Below, piece by piece: positions 1 to 10,698 of a stretch of 64,000 nt of DNA. The stretch is from Euglena gracilis (Eukaryota > Euglenida > Euglenophyceae > Euglenales). The position numbers and the translations under genes were made by a program. The stretch covers positions 23,324,954-23,388,953 of the forward strand of contig CP154954.1 in assembly GCA_039621445.1 (NCBI GenBank), written 5' to 3'. The notes under the pieces were generated by a model. The model was not told where the DNA came from and did not search any database. It worked only from the letters and a program-made list of their open reading frames with translations. Each line of letters starts with the position of its first letter. Positions within the stretch are counted from its first letter, which is position 1.

Positions 1-640
1 GTGATGGCCATCATTGGTCATGATGGCCATCATGGGTCATGATGGCCATCATTGGTCCTGATGGCCATCATTGGTCCTGATGGCCATCATTGGTCATGAT
101 GGCCATCATTGGTCATGATGGCCATCATTGGGCATGATGGCCATCATTGGTCATGATGGCCATCATTGGTCATGATGGCCATCATTGGTCATGATGGCCA
201 TCATTGGATTGGTCATGATGGCCATCATTGGTCATGATGGCCATCATTGGTCATGATGGGCCTCAGGGGTCATGATGGCCATCATTGGTCATGATGGCCA
301 TCATTGGTCATGATGGCCATCATTGGTCATGATGGCCATCATTGGTCATGATGGCCATCATTGGTCATGATGGCCATCATTGGTCATGATGGCCATCATT
401 GGTCATGATGGCCATCATTGGTCATGATGGCCATCATTGGTCATGATGGCCATCATTGGTCATGATGGCCATCATTGGTCATGATGGCCATCATTGGTCC
501 TGATGGCCATCATTGGTCATGATGGCCATCATTGCCCATGATGGTCATCATGGGTCATCATGCACATTATGACCCATGATTGGCATCACCGGTCATGATG
601 CGCATCATGGCCATCACAGGCCATGATGGCCATTATGGTC
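1..640. repeat. 19-bp minisatellite
   Basis: A 19-bp unit (GGTCATGATGGCCATCATT) is repeated almost without interruption to about 545, then decays to about 640. Each unit contains the perfect 14-bp palindrome ATGATGGCCATCAT. Variants include CCTGATGG for CATGATGG and one CCTCAGGGG unit near 253-262. The array runs off the left edge. No coding potential is seen. Confidence 0.95.
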
Positions 641-1081
641 GAAAAACGCCCATTTTCGGCTCGAAAACCCCTTTTCCGGGTCCAGGAGGCCAAAAAACAT
701 CGTTTCGGGCAAAAAAAATTTTTTCGATTTTTTTCGACTTTTTTGACCCGGTTTTGGCCCGAAGTCAATGGGTTGGCGGCCCAGAACGGGGCGCTGGCGG
801 GTCGAAAAACGCTCATTTTCGGCTCAAAAACAGTTTTTTCCGGGTCCGGGAGGCCAAAAAACATCGTTTTGGGCAAAAAAAAAAATTTTCGATTTTTTTT
901 GACTTTTTTGACCCGGTTTTGGCCCGAAGTCAATGGGTTGGCGGCCCAGAACGGGGTGCTGGCGGGTCGAAAAACGCTCATTTTCGGCTCAAAAACAGTT
1001 TTTCCAGGTCCGGGAGGCCAAAAAACATCGTTTTGGGCAAAAAAATTTTTTTCGATTTTTTCGATTTTTTTGGCCGAAAAT
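639..1081. repeat. 164-bp tandem repeat, three copies
   Basis: The word GGCCAAAAAACATCG begins at 688, 852 and 1016, so the period is 164 bp, with a partial unit on the left from 639. Units are rich in A and T runs alternating with CGGGTCCGGGAGG and GGCGGCCCAGAACGGGG. A diverged copy lies at about 6,555-6,655. Reading frames of up to 190 codons cross the array on both strands, but they simply repeat the unit and are not genes. Confidence 0.9.
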
Positions 1082-1660
1082 GGCTAAGTCGAACAGTGGA
1101 AAACGTGTACAAAATGGCCAAAATTGGCCGAAAAAACGGCCGTATCTCGGGCTAGGCGGTGAGCTGCGATGAAACCAAAATCACAGTAGATAGAGCGTTC
1201 CAAGGGCTTCAATTTAGGTCTCTGGACATTTCCTTTGATTTTGCATCATTTTCGAGAAATTTTGAAAACATTGATTTTTTGACCCCCCACCCCCCGAAAA
1301 CGGCTAAGTCGAACAGAGGGAAAAGTGTACAAAACGGCCAGCTGCGCCGAAAACGGCCGTATCTCGGGCTAGACGGGGCGTTGCGGGGAAATCAAAATAC
1401 CAGTAGATGGGGCGTTCCAAGGGCTTCAAATTAGGTCTCCGGACATTTCCTTTGATTTTGCTTCATTTTGGAGATATTTTGAAAATTGACATTTTTTGGC
1501 CGTCCAAAGGGGGGGGGGGGGGGGGAGGGGGGGGGTGGGCGAATCCTACCCAGTTTGGACCCCTTCGCGCGTGAATAACTCGGGCCTGGCGGGGAGTTGG
1601 GGGTCAAACCCAGGTGATTCGGAAACTAGGAATCCAGTCGCTCGTGACTGAAAAAAAAAT
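1082..1660. repeat. 220-bp tandem pair and tail of a dispersed repeat
   Basis: GGCTAAGTCGAACAG occurs at 1082 and 1302, and both are followed by matching sequence (GGCCGTATCTCGGGCTAG, GACATTTCCTTTGATTTTG). After a poly-G tract the segment at about 1,550-1,650 (GTGAATAACTCG, GGCGGGGAGTTGGGGGTCAAA) continues the same dispersed family. The whole order recurs once at 6,655-7,005. Confidence 0.85.
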
Positions 1661-1990
1661 TTTCGGGAACGGGGCCGGGATCATGGTGATAATCCGCCGG
1701 TTCCCGAGGTGGCCCCGAGGGGGGGGGGAGGGGGGGGGGGTGGGGGGGGGGTTTTCCCCCAGTGGTAAGCTTCGCTCTTACCCATAAAGGGATAAGAGCT
1801 CAGCGACCCCCCCCTACCCCCCCCCCCCCCCCCCCCCCACCCCCCCCTTGCCCCCCCCGACCCCCCACCACCCCCCCCTTGCCCCCCTGCCCCCCCCCCT
1901 TGCCCCCCCCCCTACCCCCTACCCTACCCCCCCTACCACCCTACCCTACCCCCCCCTACCCCCCCCCTACCCCCCTAACCCTACCCTCAC
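1508..1990. repeat. Poly-G and poly-C/CCCTA low-complexity tracts
   Basis: Long G runs at about 1,509-1,540 and 1,716-1,751 are followed by C runs with CCCTAC and CCCTTG spacing from 1,806 to 1,983. The proline-rich frames here come only from the CCC codons. The tracts could form G-quadruplexes on one strand or the other. From 1,991 to 2,371 I see nothing recognisable. Confidence 0.9.
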
Positions 1991-2371
1991 CCGGGTTCGT
2001 GCCATATATGAAGAACTCGCCAAATTTTGGGGCCTTTTAAAGGATTTTGTCCTTTTTTTCAGCCACCAATTTTGTTGGAACCAATTTGATCTACCCCTCC
2101 CTCGGCCCAACCTCAGAAAGCGCCTTGATGCCCCCGTGGCACGATGCAGGACAGGAATAATATCGCCGTTGAGGGTTGAGGGTGCTTCACATCCCCCCCG
2201 CGCTTCCTGCAAATGCTTTCTGTGACTTTCTGTTCCCGAAAGGCACCAGGGAGGTCTTTCTCAGACCCTTGCACGTTGGGCCTTCTGCAGCTGGTCGCTC
2301 AGCAGTGCCGTCGCCCCATCTTTGGGGTTTAACCGGGATGCCGGACCCTTTCTGAGGCGAGTCCCCCTTTT

Positions 2372-2439
2372 TTTGGGTTCAATACCCAACCCCCAACGAC
2401 CATTGGGTTGATTGTTGGGGTTTGGGTATTGAACCCAAA
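2372..2439. repeat. 26-bp-arm inverted repeat
   Basis: The arm at 2,372-2,397 (TTTGGGTTCAATACCCAA then CCCCCAAC) and the arm at 2,414-2,439 are reverse complements with one mismatch, separated by a 16-nt loop. It lies about 75 bp upstream of the first putative host exon, in what would be an intron. It may be a small foldback element. Confidence 0.85.
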
Positions 2440-2514
2440 TTTGTGATTTGATTGGGGGGGAAGGGGGTTGTTGCCGAGTCGGGTTCGGTCGACACCCATG
2501 GTGTGGGTGCCCAG

Positions 2515-2646
2515 GATCGTGCTGACCCAGCTGGTGGAAACGGACCTCAGCCCCATGAAGGCGGACTACATGTGGTTCCGGCACTTCTGCCTCGAGAACT
2601 CCATGACCGACTCCGAGGGTTTCCTGAAGAAGCTGAGCACCACCCG
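2515..2646 (+). CDS. Putative penultimate exon of an unrecognised host gene
   Basis: After a splice-acceptor-like CAG at 2,512-2,514 an open frame runs to 2,646. It encodes about 44 residues of ordinary composition (key stretches IVLTQLVETDLSPMKADY and FLKKLSTT). Third codon positions are strongly G/C, unlike the flanking repeats. The exon ends two bases into a codon, directly before GTGGCT, which serves as donor. It joins in phase to the exon at 3,610, which supports a real gene. I do not recognise the protein family. Earlier exons would lie to the left of the window or within the repeat-rich stretch, where I could not find them. Expression, gene identity and the exact exon boundaries are inferred. 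Confidence 0.45.
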
Positions 2647-3609
2647 GTGGCTTTCCCCTTGAGCGGCAATCATCCCAAAAGTCATCTCGATGCTGTCCCG
2701 TTCTCTTCCCAGTGTTTGTGTCAGATCCTTGGGATGGATCGCGCGACCAGAAGTTCCAGTCGGCTTCCTGATACTCCCCAGCAAGCACCTATGCCGACCG
2801 CAGCCGACCGCAGCCGACCGCGGCTTTGGTGACTGTCATAGGTAGGGTGCCGCAGCCGACCGCAGATTTTTTCCCCCAAGTCCAAGGGGCTTGTGAAGTT
2901 GATGCTTTTCTGGGCAAGCATTGCCACACAATGATTGGATTTTCTCCTTTGAGAGGCTTGATGCTTCAGTCTTTCATGGCATTGCAGATGCGGATTGTCA
3001 TTAAGGAGTTTATTGCTAGTTCTTTGTTCTGTGTTCTCTTTGACAAGCGATGGCGCGAAATCATCCAAACTGATGACTGTCTCAACATGTCTAATGGCAC
3101 CCTTGACGCCCTTTTGTTTGTGAAAATGAATCGGCGTCTCTACAACGTTAGCGCCTGACCGGTGGTCGGACGCCGGAGAAGATTGTGTTGTCCCTCATGG
3201 TATTGCATTTTGGGAGTAACCACCTGTTCTTTTCTTTTGTCATCGGTGGTTTCGTCATCCAAGAGTGGGCAAATAAGTGCTGACCGCAGCCAACCCGCTG
3301 CCGACCACAGCCGACCGCGGAAAAAAACTTGGCCCTGACCATAGGTGCCTGCTCCCCAGGAGAAGGAAAATGGGAAACATGAGATTGGCCAAAGTGCTCA
3401 CCGGCTGAAACATCATGCCTTTTGTTGTGGTGGTCATCAATTTTTTGTAATGATGCGAACTCGAAGAGTCGAGGTCCATTTTGCGTTAGCACGAACGCTC
3501 TTGGCGGCGTCGTTCTGCTTCGTCACTGTGTCGCAATCCCGCCACGAGACGGCCGCTCCACCCAGCCCCACGCCCCCGGGCTGCGTGTGTGACGTCCTTA
3601 CCTCCGCAG
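2647..3609 (+). other. Putative 963-bp GT-AG intron
   Basis: It starts GTGGCT and ends CCTCCGCAG. The flanking exons leave two bases and one base, giving one CGG codon. It contains 10-bp CAGCCGACCG repeats (about 2,790-2,822, 2,850-2,866 and 3,280-3,320). A plus-strand frame at 2,826-3,158 has no clear homology. Confidence 0.4.
2788..2866. repeat. 10-bp CAGCCGACCG short tandem repeat
   Basis: Three to four adjacent units of GCCGACCGCA are followed by a further unit at about 2,850. A related cluster lies at 3,280-3,320. Both clusters sit inside the putative intron. Confidence 0.8.
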
Positions 3610-3814
3610 GCCGTCCTTCGCGGAGCGCCTGATGGTGACCCGGCTCGACGCCTTCACGCAGTGGTCGAAGGGCTATGCGGAGGGCCACATGCGGCAGCGG
3701 CTGCTGGACAGCGACCTGCGCGTGCGGAAGCACCAGCTGGCCGCCGCCATCCAGCTGGAGGCGCGGGGCCGGACCCCCGTGGGGAGGGCCGCGGAGGAGA
3801 GGGGCGAGCCCTGA
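3610..3814 (+). CDS. Putative last exon of the same host gene
   Basis: It begins after CCTCCGCAG. Its first base completes the codon split by the intron, and the frame then runs to a TGA at 3,812-3,814. It encodes about 68 residues in an alternating charged and hydrophobic pattern that suggests an alpha helix (for example FAERLMVTRLDAFTQW and MRQRLLDSDLRVRKHQ). Third positions are mostly G or C. An alternative frame is also open here, but its protein is a low-complexity Ala/Gly/Arg/Pro string, so it is rejected. A strong donor-like GTGAGT at about 3,840 leaves open that the exon is longer in another isoform. Family unknown. Confidence 0.45.
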
Positions 3815-5998
3815 CGGCGGCTGCGGAGCGCGCAACATCGTGAGTGACAGCAGTCACACCCCCAGCATTTCCGGAGGCACTTGGGTTTTGGGCACGGCTG
3901 GGCAGTTGCTGTTTCATTGGGCCATCATTTGCGTTGTCAGGTAGTTGCCAACTTCTGGAGACCACCTCCCAAAGAATCTGCAGTTCGAACCAATTACATG
4001 GAAATGACAAGTTCAAGTGTTGGTTTTTTGTGGGGTGGTCCCGGGTATCATTTTTCGCCCGAAGTCCTGGCCCGAGGGACGGTGTTATTTGGGGGGTTGA
4101 ACTCCTGAAATATTTTGATGTCCAAAAAGAAGGGCCAAAATTGAGCTATGTGGCGTGAGGAATGGTTGAACACCTCTTGTGCATTTTCCCAAAAGGAAGT
4201 TTTGTCAAAAGTTGCGGGAATGATGGGGAGGGGAAGACTTGCACTGGCCTTTGCACTTTTGACAGCAACACGTTCGGAGTTCTTGGAGAGCCTTGCTCTT
4301 GTGGTGCCGCGAAGAGCTTGCGAAGTCGGACCCTCAGGGGGGGCATCATTTGAGGGGAGGGTTTAAATGGGCAGGAGGGGGAATTTATTTTTACAGTCGG
4401 TGACAGTTTTCCCTGTTTACACAAATGAATTTTGTGATTTTTCGTCAGCAATGCTTGGAAAGTCTTGGCTTGAGTGGGTAGATTCTGTTCAAGGCAAATC
4501 TTTCTTTGTAATTGAAATCTTCAAAGCGGTTTGTGGAGTGTGGAGGTGGCAAATTTAAGCCTGGAGGCTGGATAAGATTCTTCGCTTTTTTAACAGCCCA
4601 GAAAAGATGATAAATTTGGTTGGCTTTGAGCGACTTCCCAAAAAAAATGCAGGAGTACGTGAAACCCTGCAAACGGTGAGGCGGCCAAACCCCCTCCCCT
4701 GCGGCAATTCATGTTTCTGGGGCAAACCCTTTTTGGATCAACAAAACGCTCTGGCCCGTTTGATGCCTTAGGCCGATACCCCGTCAGCGTTGCGACCAGC
4801 GCCGCCCTCTCCTTCCAGGGTGGTGCCCCGCCGGGTGGACCGGTCCATAAGGGACGGGAAGCTTTTTTCCCTTTAAGCACTGCTGCCCTTAGGCCCAACG
4901 GACGGCCAGCGGCCGATCTGGGGATCGAACGGGGGCGAAAAATTCAAAAAAAAGTCAAAAAAACCGCATTTTTCTACGTTTGGGAGGATGGGTGGATGGT
5001 GTGAGAATGCCAGAAATTACTTTCTTTTCCCGAGTTTGGCGCATTCTTGCCAAAATATGGCCATTTTTTTGGACCAGTTTGCCTGTGGATTTTTCATTAA
5101 ATACTGCCCTGTGTATCCCCAATGAACCAAAAAAATTTCCCTGGCGCTTCGCTTGCTTTTCAGCACCTGTTTTTGTCACTTTGGAGGAAAAAAATCATCT
5201 GAACCCGAAATTTTGACGCTTTTTGAAGCCCCTGAAAATTTTATGGCGTTTTGCGCCATACACTTTTTTTTAACTCAGGGTGGAGGGTGGGGTAGACCCC
5301 CTCCTGGGGGGGGGAGGGAAGTCCAGGACCACCCGCCTTCCCCCCTCTCACGTAATACCTTGCTCAGGGGGCATCAAAAATCACCATTTACGGACCCTTT
5401 GCGACCCAATGAGAACAATGGCTCGGGGGGGGGGGGCTTGAAGAATTTGACCTGGCAATGTTGCCGGCATGGTCTCTGCACTTGGGCATTCTGCGGTCTG
5501 AGTTTTCATTGACTTTGGCGTTTGCAGTCCAATGGCACAGGTCCAAAACCCGTGCAGCGTCATGTTTCAATTGGCCGTTGCCTGACGGTTTAGCCATCAG
5601 GCAATCCGCCACAGCAAGCATCACTGACCTCCTCTCCTCGCCACCTCCCTATTGTATTTGCTGATTTGTGCTCCAGGAGGGCGACTGTCCCCTCTTGTCC
5701 GAGCTGTCCAAAAATAGAGTCTCGCTTGCCAATGTGGGTTGCTTGATGTTTTGCCTGTCGAGAGTGAAAGGCAGCTTACCTTCTGAATAGGAGACGTCTG
5801 GTCAACTCAGAAACAGCCATTTTTCATTGAAATTTTCATCTGCTTTTGGAGGGCCCTCAAATCCCCTCCAAAAAAGGACGCTGGGAGCATCATATTTGAG
5901 GGGGGAGAGTTTGCCCCTCCGTTGGCAGGGAGGAGGAGATAATTTTTATTTGAATTTTATTGAGAGGTTGGTGACCTGAGGAGGGGTTCGGTGGGTGG
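3815..5998. other. Repeat-derived intergenic DNA without a recognisable gene
   Basis: Only short, unconvincing frames occur here. One dispersed repeat is visible: 5,138-5,256 (CCCTGGCGCTTCGCTTGC through GAAGCCCCTGAAAATT) matches 6,280-6,400 in the same orientation. Confidence 0.6.
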
Positions 5999-6095
5999 GT
6001 CCTACTGAGTGGGTACCCCCTTTGGGGGTACCCACTCAGTAGGGGTTCGGTGGGTGGGTCCTACTGAGTGGGTACCCCCAAAGGGGGGGGGAACC
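5999..6095. repeat. Direct-inverted-direct repeat with a 20-bp-arm hairpin
   Basis: CCTACTGAGTGGGTACCCCC at 6,001-6,020 faces its exact reverse complement at 6,024-6,043 across a TTT loop. A third copy in the original orientation follows at 6,060-6,079, preceded by the same GTTCGGTGGGTGGGT leader. Arm identity is complete, so it is probably young. Confidence 0.9.
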
Positions 6096-6279
6096 CCCTG
6101 TTGTTCAGTGCATTGTGCCAGAAGAAGGTTTGGTTGCCAAAATGACCCCCAAAAGTGGGTCCCTGCCAACCAGGGTACCAAGTGAGAGTTGGTTTTGAAC
6201 AGGGGAAGGGCCCTCCCACCCCCCCCCCAGGCTGAGGGAGGGGGGGCCGGGGACCCCCTGGAACCAACATTTTTTTTTC

Positions 6280-6400
6280 CCTGGCGCTTTGCGCTAGAAG
6301 AATTATTTTTTATCATCTGTTTTGTCAATTTGGTAAAAAGAAATTCAGCCTGAAAGCGCAATTTGGGCGCTTTTGAAGCCCCTCGAAAATTCCCACTGGA
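6280..6400. repeat. Dispersed repeat copy matching 5,138-5,256
   Basis: It shares CCCTGGCGCTT, a TTTTTATCATCTGTTTTGTC-like core and TTTTGAAGCCCCT with the earlier copy, in the same orientation. It is noncoding as far as can be seen. Confidence 0.65.
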
Positions 6401-6554
6401 TTTTATCCCAGGGGGGGTCAACCAGGTTTTTTGTAGTGCTGAGCTCTTCACGTGCATACTGCAGCAGCTGTTTTGGGCGTGTGGCAGCCAGGGCCTAGCG
6501 GGCCCAGCCTGGCGGCAGGCGGCCCGGCACGGCTTGGTCGGCCCGGCGGTCCAG

Positions 6555-7005
6555 CTCATTTTCGGCTCCAAAACAGTTTTTCCGGGTCCGGAGGTCAAAA
6601 AAACATGGTTTCGGGCAAAAGGATTTTGGTTTTTTTCCGACCTTTTCGACCGAAATATGGCGGAAATCGACTAAGTCGAAACACGCGAAAACTTTTTTAA
6701 AATGGCCCAAACGTTTCAAAAGATTGGCTAAAAAAAAATGGGCTAGGCGGGGAGTTGCAGGAAATAAAAATACTTCTAGATAGGGTATTTCAGGTCTCCT
6801 GACATTTCCTTTAATTCCCCGCCATTTTTTGAGAAGTTTAAGGAAACTGATTTTTTTTACCCCCCCCCAAAAGCGGTCAAAACGGCCAAGTCGCGCTCTC
6901 CATGGTTTGGACCCCATCGTGGGTGAATAACTCGCCCCTGGCGGGGAGTTGGGGGTCAAAAAAAGGTGATTCAGAAACTAGAACTCCAGTCACTCGCGAC
7001 TGGTG
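6555..7005. repeat. Second copy of the 639-1,660 repeat block
   Basis: The order seen at the left end is repeated here in a compact form: TTTTCGGCTC then CCGGGTCCGGAGG (164-bp family), GACTAAGTCGAAAC with GACATTTCCTTTAATT (220-bp family), and GTGAATAACTCG with GGGGAGTTGGGGGTCAAA. The conserved order argues for a composite transposable or satellite-derived unit rather than three independent repeats. Confidence 0.75.
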
Positions 7006-7275
7006 ACCTTTGGGCGTTTGGAAACAAATAATTCTCGTTGATGGGGGGTCCCGGGCTGAAAAAAAGGCTGCTTGGTGGCCAGACCCCCCCACAGGGGGGT
7101 CGGGCCAAATTTTCTGAAGCAACGCCCTAGTTGCGTACCAGGTAAAAAACTCACTGAACAATTGCCTGCCTTCAAGGCTGAGGCGTGCAATACCACCCGG
7201 AGGGCGAAAATTTATTAAACGGGCCTCTCAGAAACGTTGACAAAGAGGTATAAACAATCCAAACGACACCGCCGG

Positions 7276-7366
7276 CGAGGAAGGCATGGCCTCACAGGGT
7301 CTTTGTGCTTCGCCCTCGGTGTCCCTTCCGCCCTGGTCGTTTTTCCTCGAGGGAGTATGAAAGCTC
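7276..7366. repeat. Dispersed repeat, copy 1
   Basis: TTTGTGCTTCGCCCTCGG with flanking CTCACAGGG and CGAGGGAGTATGA matches 8,510-8,600 in the same orientation. From 7,005 to 7,915 nothing else is recognised. Confidence 0.7.
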
Positions 7367-7914
7367 CAAAGAAAAACCACTTGCGCCAAGCGAGAAAAAA
7401 AATTGTGCCCAACGAAGGGAAGGCAGCAAATTAATAAATCGCAAATGCATGCGCACATTCAGCACGATCTGCCATTTGAATTTAGCAGCCTGCGGTCGCC
7501 AAAAAAAAATTGTTCTGAAAAGCAGCTAGGGCTAAAAAATGCGACAAGCGCGTTGCATGAGGCCCCTTGGGGGGTCCTGCTTTTAGGCTAGAAATTTGGG
7601 CTGCGCTGCTGGCTGCCCCCCCCCCGCCCCATTGGGGTCCTGAGTGGGAGCTGTTGAAAATGGCATTATGTTAATGAAAAATGTCACTTTGCCGGTGAAA
7701 AATGTCATTATGGCCCGGGGTCGAACCGGGTAGAAAAAATCGACTCCCGACTCATTTCCTCCCATTTTTTGACCATTTGTGCCCATCTTTGGCCATTTTA
7801 GTGCCCCCGAATGCGAAAACGTAGAAAAAAGCCTTTTTTTGGTTCGTATTTTCTCGGACCCTTCGGCCTTGGCTGTTTTTTGAGGGGGGCGCCGGCCTTC
7901 AAATTCAATGTACT

Positions 7915-9680
7915 CAAATCTTTATTTTTATGGCTCTTGAGCCTTTCCAAATCAACCTTGAAATTGATTTTTTATAAAATTCAGTTTCTTCAAAGCACAA
8001 ACAATTGATATTTTTTAGTGTTCACCAGTAAATTGGGTAGGCAAAGAACCCTGTGTGTGAGATAGGGTTTGAAATTGGGGGGTTCGATTTGGGGCTGTGC
8101 TTAACTAGGAATTTGCTCTGATCCTACCGACCGGAAAATTTCGGCCGACTGGTCCAGGAAATTTCGCCAGTTAAGGCCGGAAAGGCCAAAATACGGGTTC
8201 AGGCTTCAAAGGCCTACCCACAGAACCTTTTCCGAACTTTTAATTCGACTGAAATCCAAAAATGGGAATTTCTATGATTTTTCAAGCCCCAAGGCCAATT
8301 TAGGTCAGATTGTTGGTTAAGGACCCCTTAAAACCGTTACCGTCCGAGCTCGCTTGGTTAGAACGTCCCGCTTAGTGGCGCCTCGCCGATGATGCTGCTC
8401 CGAACTTGGCGCGGTGGCTGCTTGCCCTTGGGGGGTGGCGTCCCCCCCTCCCCCCTGGCCCCCACTCTCTGACCGAGGGCTTTTGAGCACAAACTTTCGT
8501 TTACTGGTAAGGGGGTCGGGCTCACAAGGTGTTTGTGCTTCGCCCTCGGCGCCCCTTCCTCCCCTGGTGTTTTTCTTCGAAGGAGTACGAGACACCTCGG
8601 GCTCCGCACTTTGCCCTTGCGAGGCCAGATTTTACACTGAAATCAGGGGGGCCAGGGCATTTTCTAAGGCACCTTCGCAGCAAGTCTTTGATAGTGGGCT
8701 GTGAATACCCCCACCCCCCTTCCACTGGCCAATTTCACAAACTTCTTGGGAACAAACGCCCAATTTTTTGAGTAAACCAGTGGGCCCCCCACACCTGGGT
8801 GGAACCACTTGCTTGGCCAAAAAGTATTTTGTGATGGATGCAAGGTTTCTGCACTTATGGCCCTGAAGGAGGGATTTAATGAATTTAGGAGGGGGCCCCG
8901 TGGTCTGACGAATTAACGTTTATTAGCATCCAAATAGCACATCATTAAATGTAATGGGCATATTTAGGGACACTGGGGAATGGACAAAACCCTTTTCCAC
9001 TTACGGAATTTTTGCCTTTTACGCTTAATCTTGATGTAGGGCGCCCTACCCAACACACTGGTGGTTCGTTTGACTGGTTGTAAGTCTGAGGATCGGTGTA
9101 AACAGAGGATTAGTGAGCAAAAAATCAAATACATGTGCAAATACATGTACAAATATCAGCCAGAGTAGGCGGCTTTGCCAGCAGGAGGATTGGGAGTGGC
9201 TCCCAAAATACCCCATGCTTCTCCAGGTTTTAGTTCCAAAGCCTCTTGTAGGTGGTTAACAGTTGTAAAGGGGACCTAGCCCAAAGATTGGCCAAAATTT
9301 GCCTGAGTGGGGCCTAAAAACACTGAAATTCCATTTTTTGGTTTTCAGTCGAATTTAACCTAGGAAAAAGGTTATTATGGTTCGGCTTGAAGGCCTGAAC
9401 TCAATTTCTGACCTTGCAGGGACGATTCTTTGAAATTTTCAAGACTGGCCGACCAATTTTCCACAAAAAGATTTGCCATTTTCCCTAATTAACCTAAGAA
9501 AGTCCCCACTCAAACCCACCAATTTCAAACTCAATCACACAACACAGGGTTCTTATCCCACCCAATGCACTGGTGAACACTACAAAAAATATCAATTGTT
9601 TGTGCATGCAAGAACCACAATTTGATAATAAAAAATTCAATTTTAACGTTCATTGGAAAAGGCCAAGTGAAAAAAGAAAA
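7915..9680. repeat. Foldback element with diverged long inverted arms
   Basis: The left arm at about 7,915-8,340 and the right arm at about 9,265-9,680 are reverse complements along their length. Matching words in order include CACAAACAATTGATATTTTT, AGTGTTCACCAGT, GAACCCTGTGT, TTTGAAATTGG, AATTCGACTGAAA and GCCAA. Arms are about 420 bp with many substitutions. The interior (about 920 bp) holds the second copy of the 7,276 repeat at 8,510-8,600 and no transposase that I can recognise. It could be a nonautonomous DNA element with long terminal inverted repeats, or two inverted copies of one dispersed repeat. Confidence 0.7.
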
Positions 9681-10698
9681 AGTTTGAAAATATTTTGACT
9701 CGAATCCCGGCGGCTGCCTCAGCAAAAAGTCGAGGTCGAAGGATCCCCAAAAATTCGGACCAAGGTCGGGGCTTCATGGAGTTCCTACCCCGATCCTCCG
9801 GCCAGAGCGAGGCCCGCCAGGCAGCTGATGCAGAAGAAAGACAAAGAAGAAAGACAAGAAAGAAGATTGAAGCTGAAGTAACAACAACGTCTTGGTTAAA
9901 GCCACGCAGTATTGAAGCTGTGCGCGGTATTGAAGCTGCGGACACATACAACACATGACAATGGTGTGCAGCAGACAACCCCCAACCACAGCCCTAAGGC
10001 TACTAAAGAGCCCGAAAAATTGTATGCATTCAGAAGTGTCAGGTGGGAGAATTTCACTGCCACAACGCATTCCATCTGCTTATTTTTCAAAAAAACATCT
10101 TTCTTGCCGAGTTTTCTTGTCGCATCAGCACAGATTTTCAGAAAAGTGAATACCCAGCATATTTTCATGGGTTACCGCAGGATTTTCACACCCGAGAAGA
10201 TTTTTCATAAGCAAAATGGCTAATTTTCGCACGAATTCAATTGAGGACCCAGAATTTTCTGGAATTTTCTCAAGACTCCCCACAGTTTCTGCCAACAGCA
10301 TGCATTTTCAGTAATATTTATTGTGGGGGGCAGAGTCCCATTTACAAAGTTGCACATATTTTCCCCCACAAGAAAATCCAGGCGTTGTATCACCCAGGAT
10401 CTTTCAGTTTTCAAGTGAAAAAAGTGAACTTTCCCTTTCTCCGTCACAGAAATTTCCTGTGACTTTGGCAGATTTTCAGGAAAAAAATTCGGAGATGGGT
10501 TATATCCTCCGGACGGGACAATGTGACAATTCCATTGTGCAACGGGATTTTGCTGTAGTTTTCACATTTCTTTCAGCCAATCTTGTCGAAGAATGGTGGA
10601 ATCCTCCGTACGGGAAAATTTTCTCTTTTGCCCCTCCCCAAGCTGGGAGCGGGCACGGTTCAGCCTTTTTGGCTGGTGGAGGAGAAACAGGAATTGAG
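9681..10698. other. No gene recognised up to the LTR of element B
   Basis: Several short open frames on both strands (about 100 codons) show no conserved motif. The stretch ends at the outer edge of the LTR at 10,699. No target-site duplication matching the far flank of element B is visible. Confidence 0.5.

Noticed and set aside
586-1087. Long overlapping frames on both strands in the 164-bp repeat
   Set aside because: They repeat the unit every 55 codons and have no independent support.
1900-1985. Interstitial telomere repeat (CCCTA-like)
   Set aside because: The spacing is irregular (CCCCCTACCCTACC), without a constant six- or seven-base period.
1762-2225. Proline-rich proteins at 1,762-2,040 and 1,848-2,225
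   Set aside because: They are translations of C runs with CCT and CCA, with no codon bias and no conserved end.
2826-3158. 110-codon frame ending LDALLFVKMNRRLYNVSA, vaguely like the C-terminus of hAT transposases
   Set aside because: The resemblance is a few residues only, no other hAT motif is nearby, and the frame lies within the putative intron.
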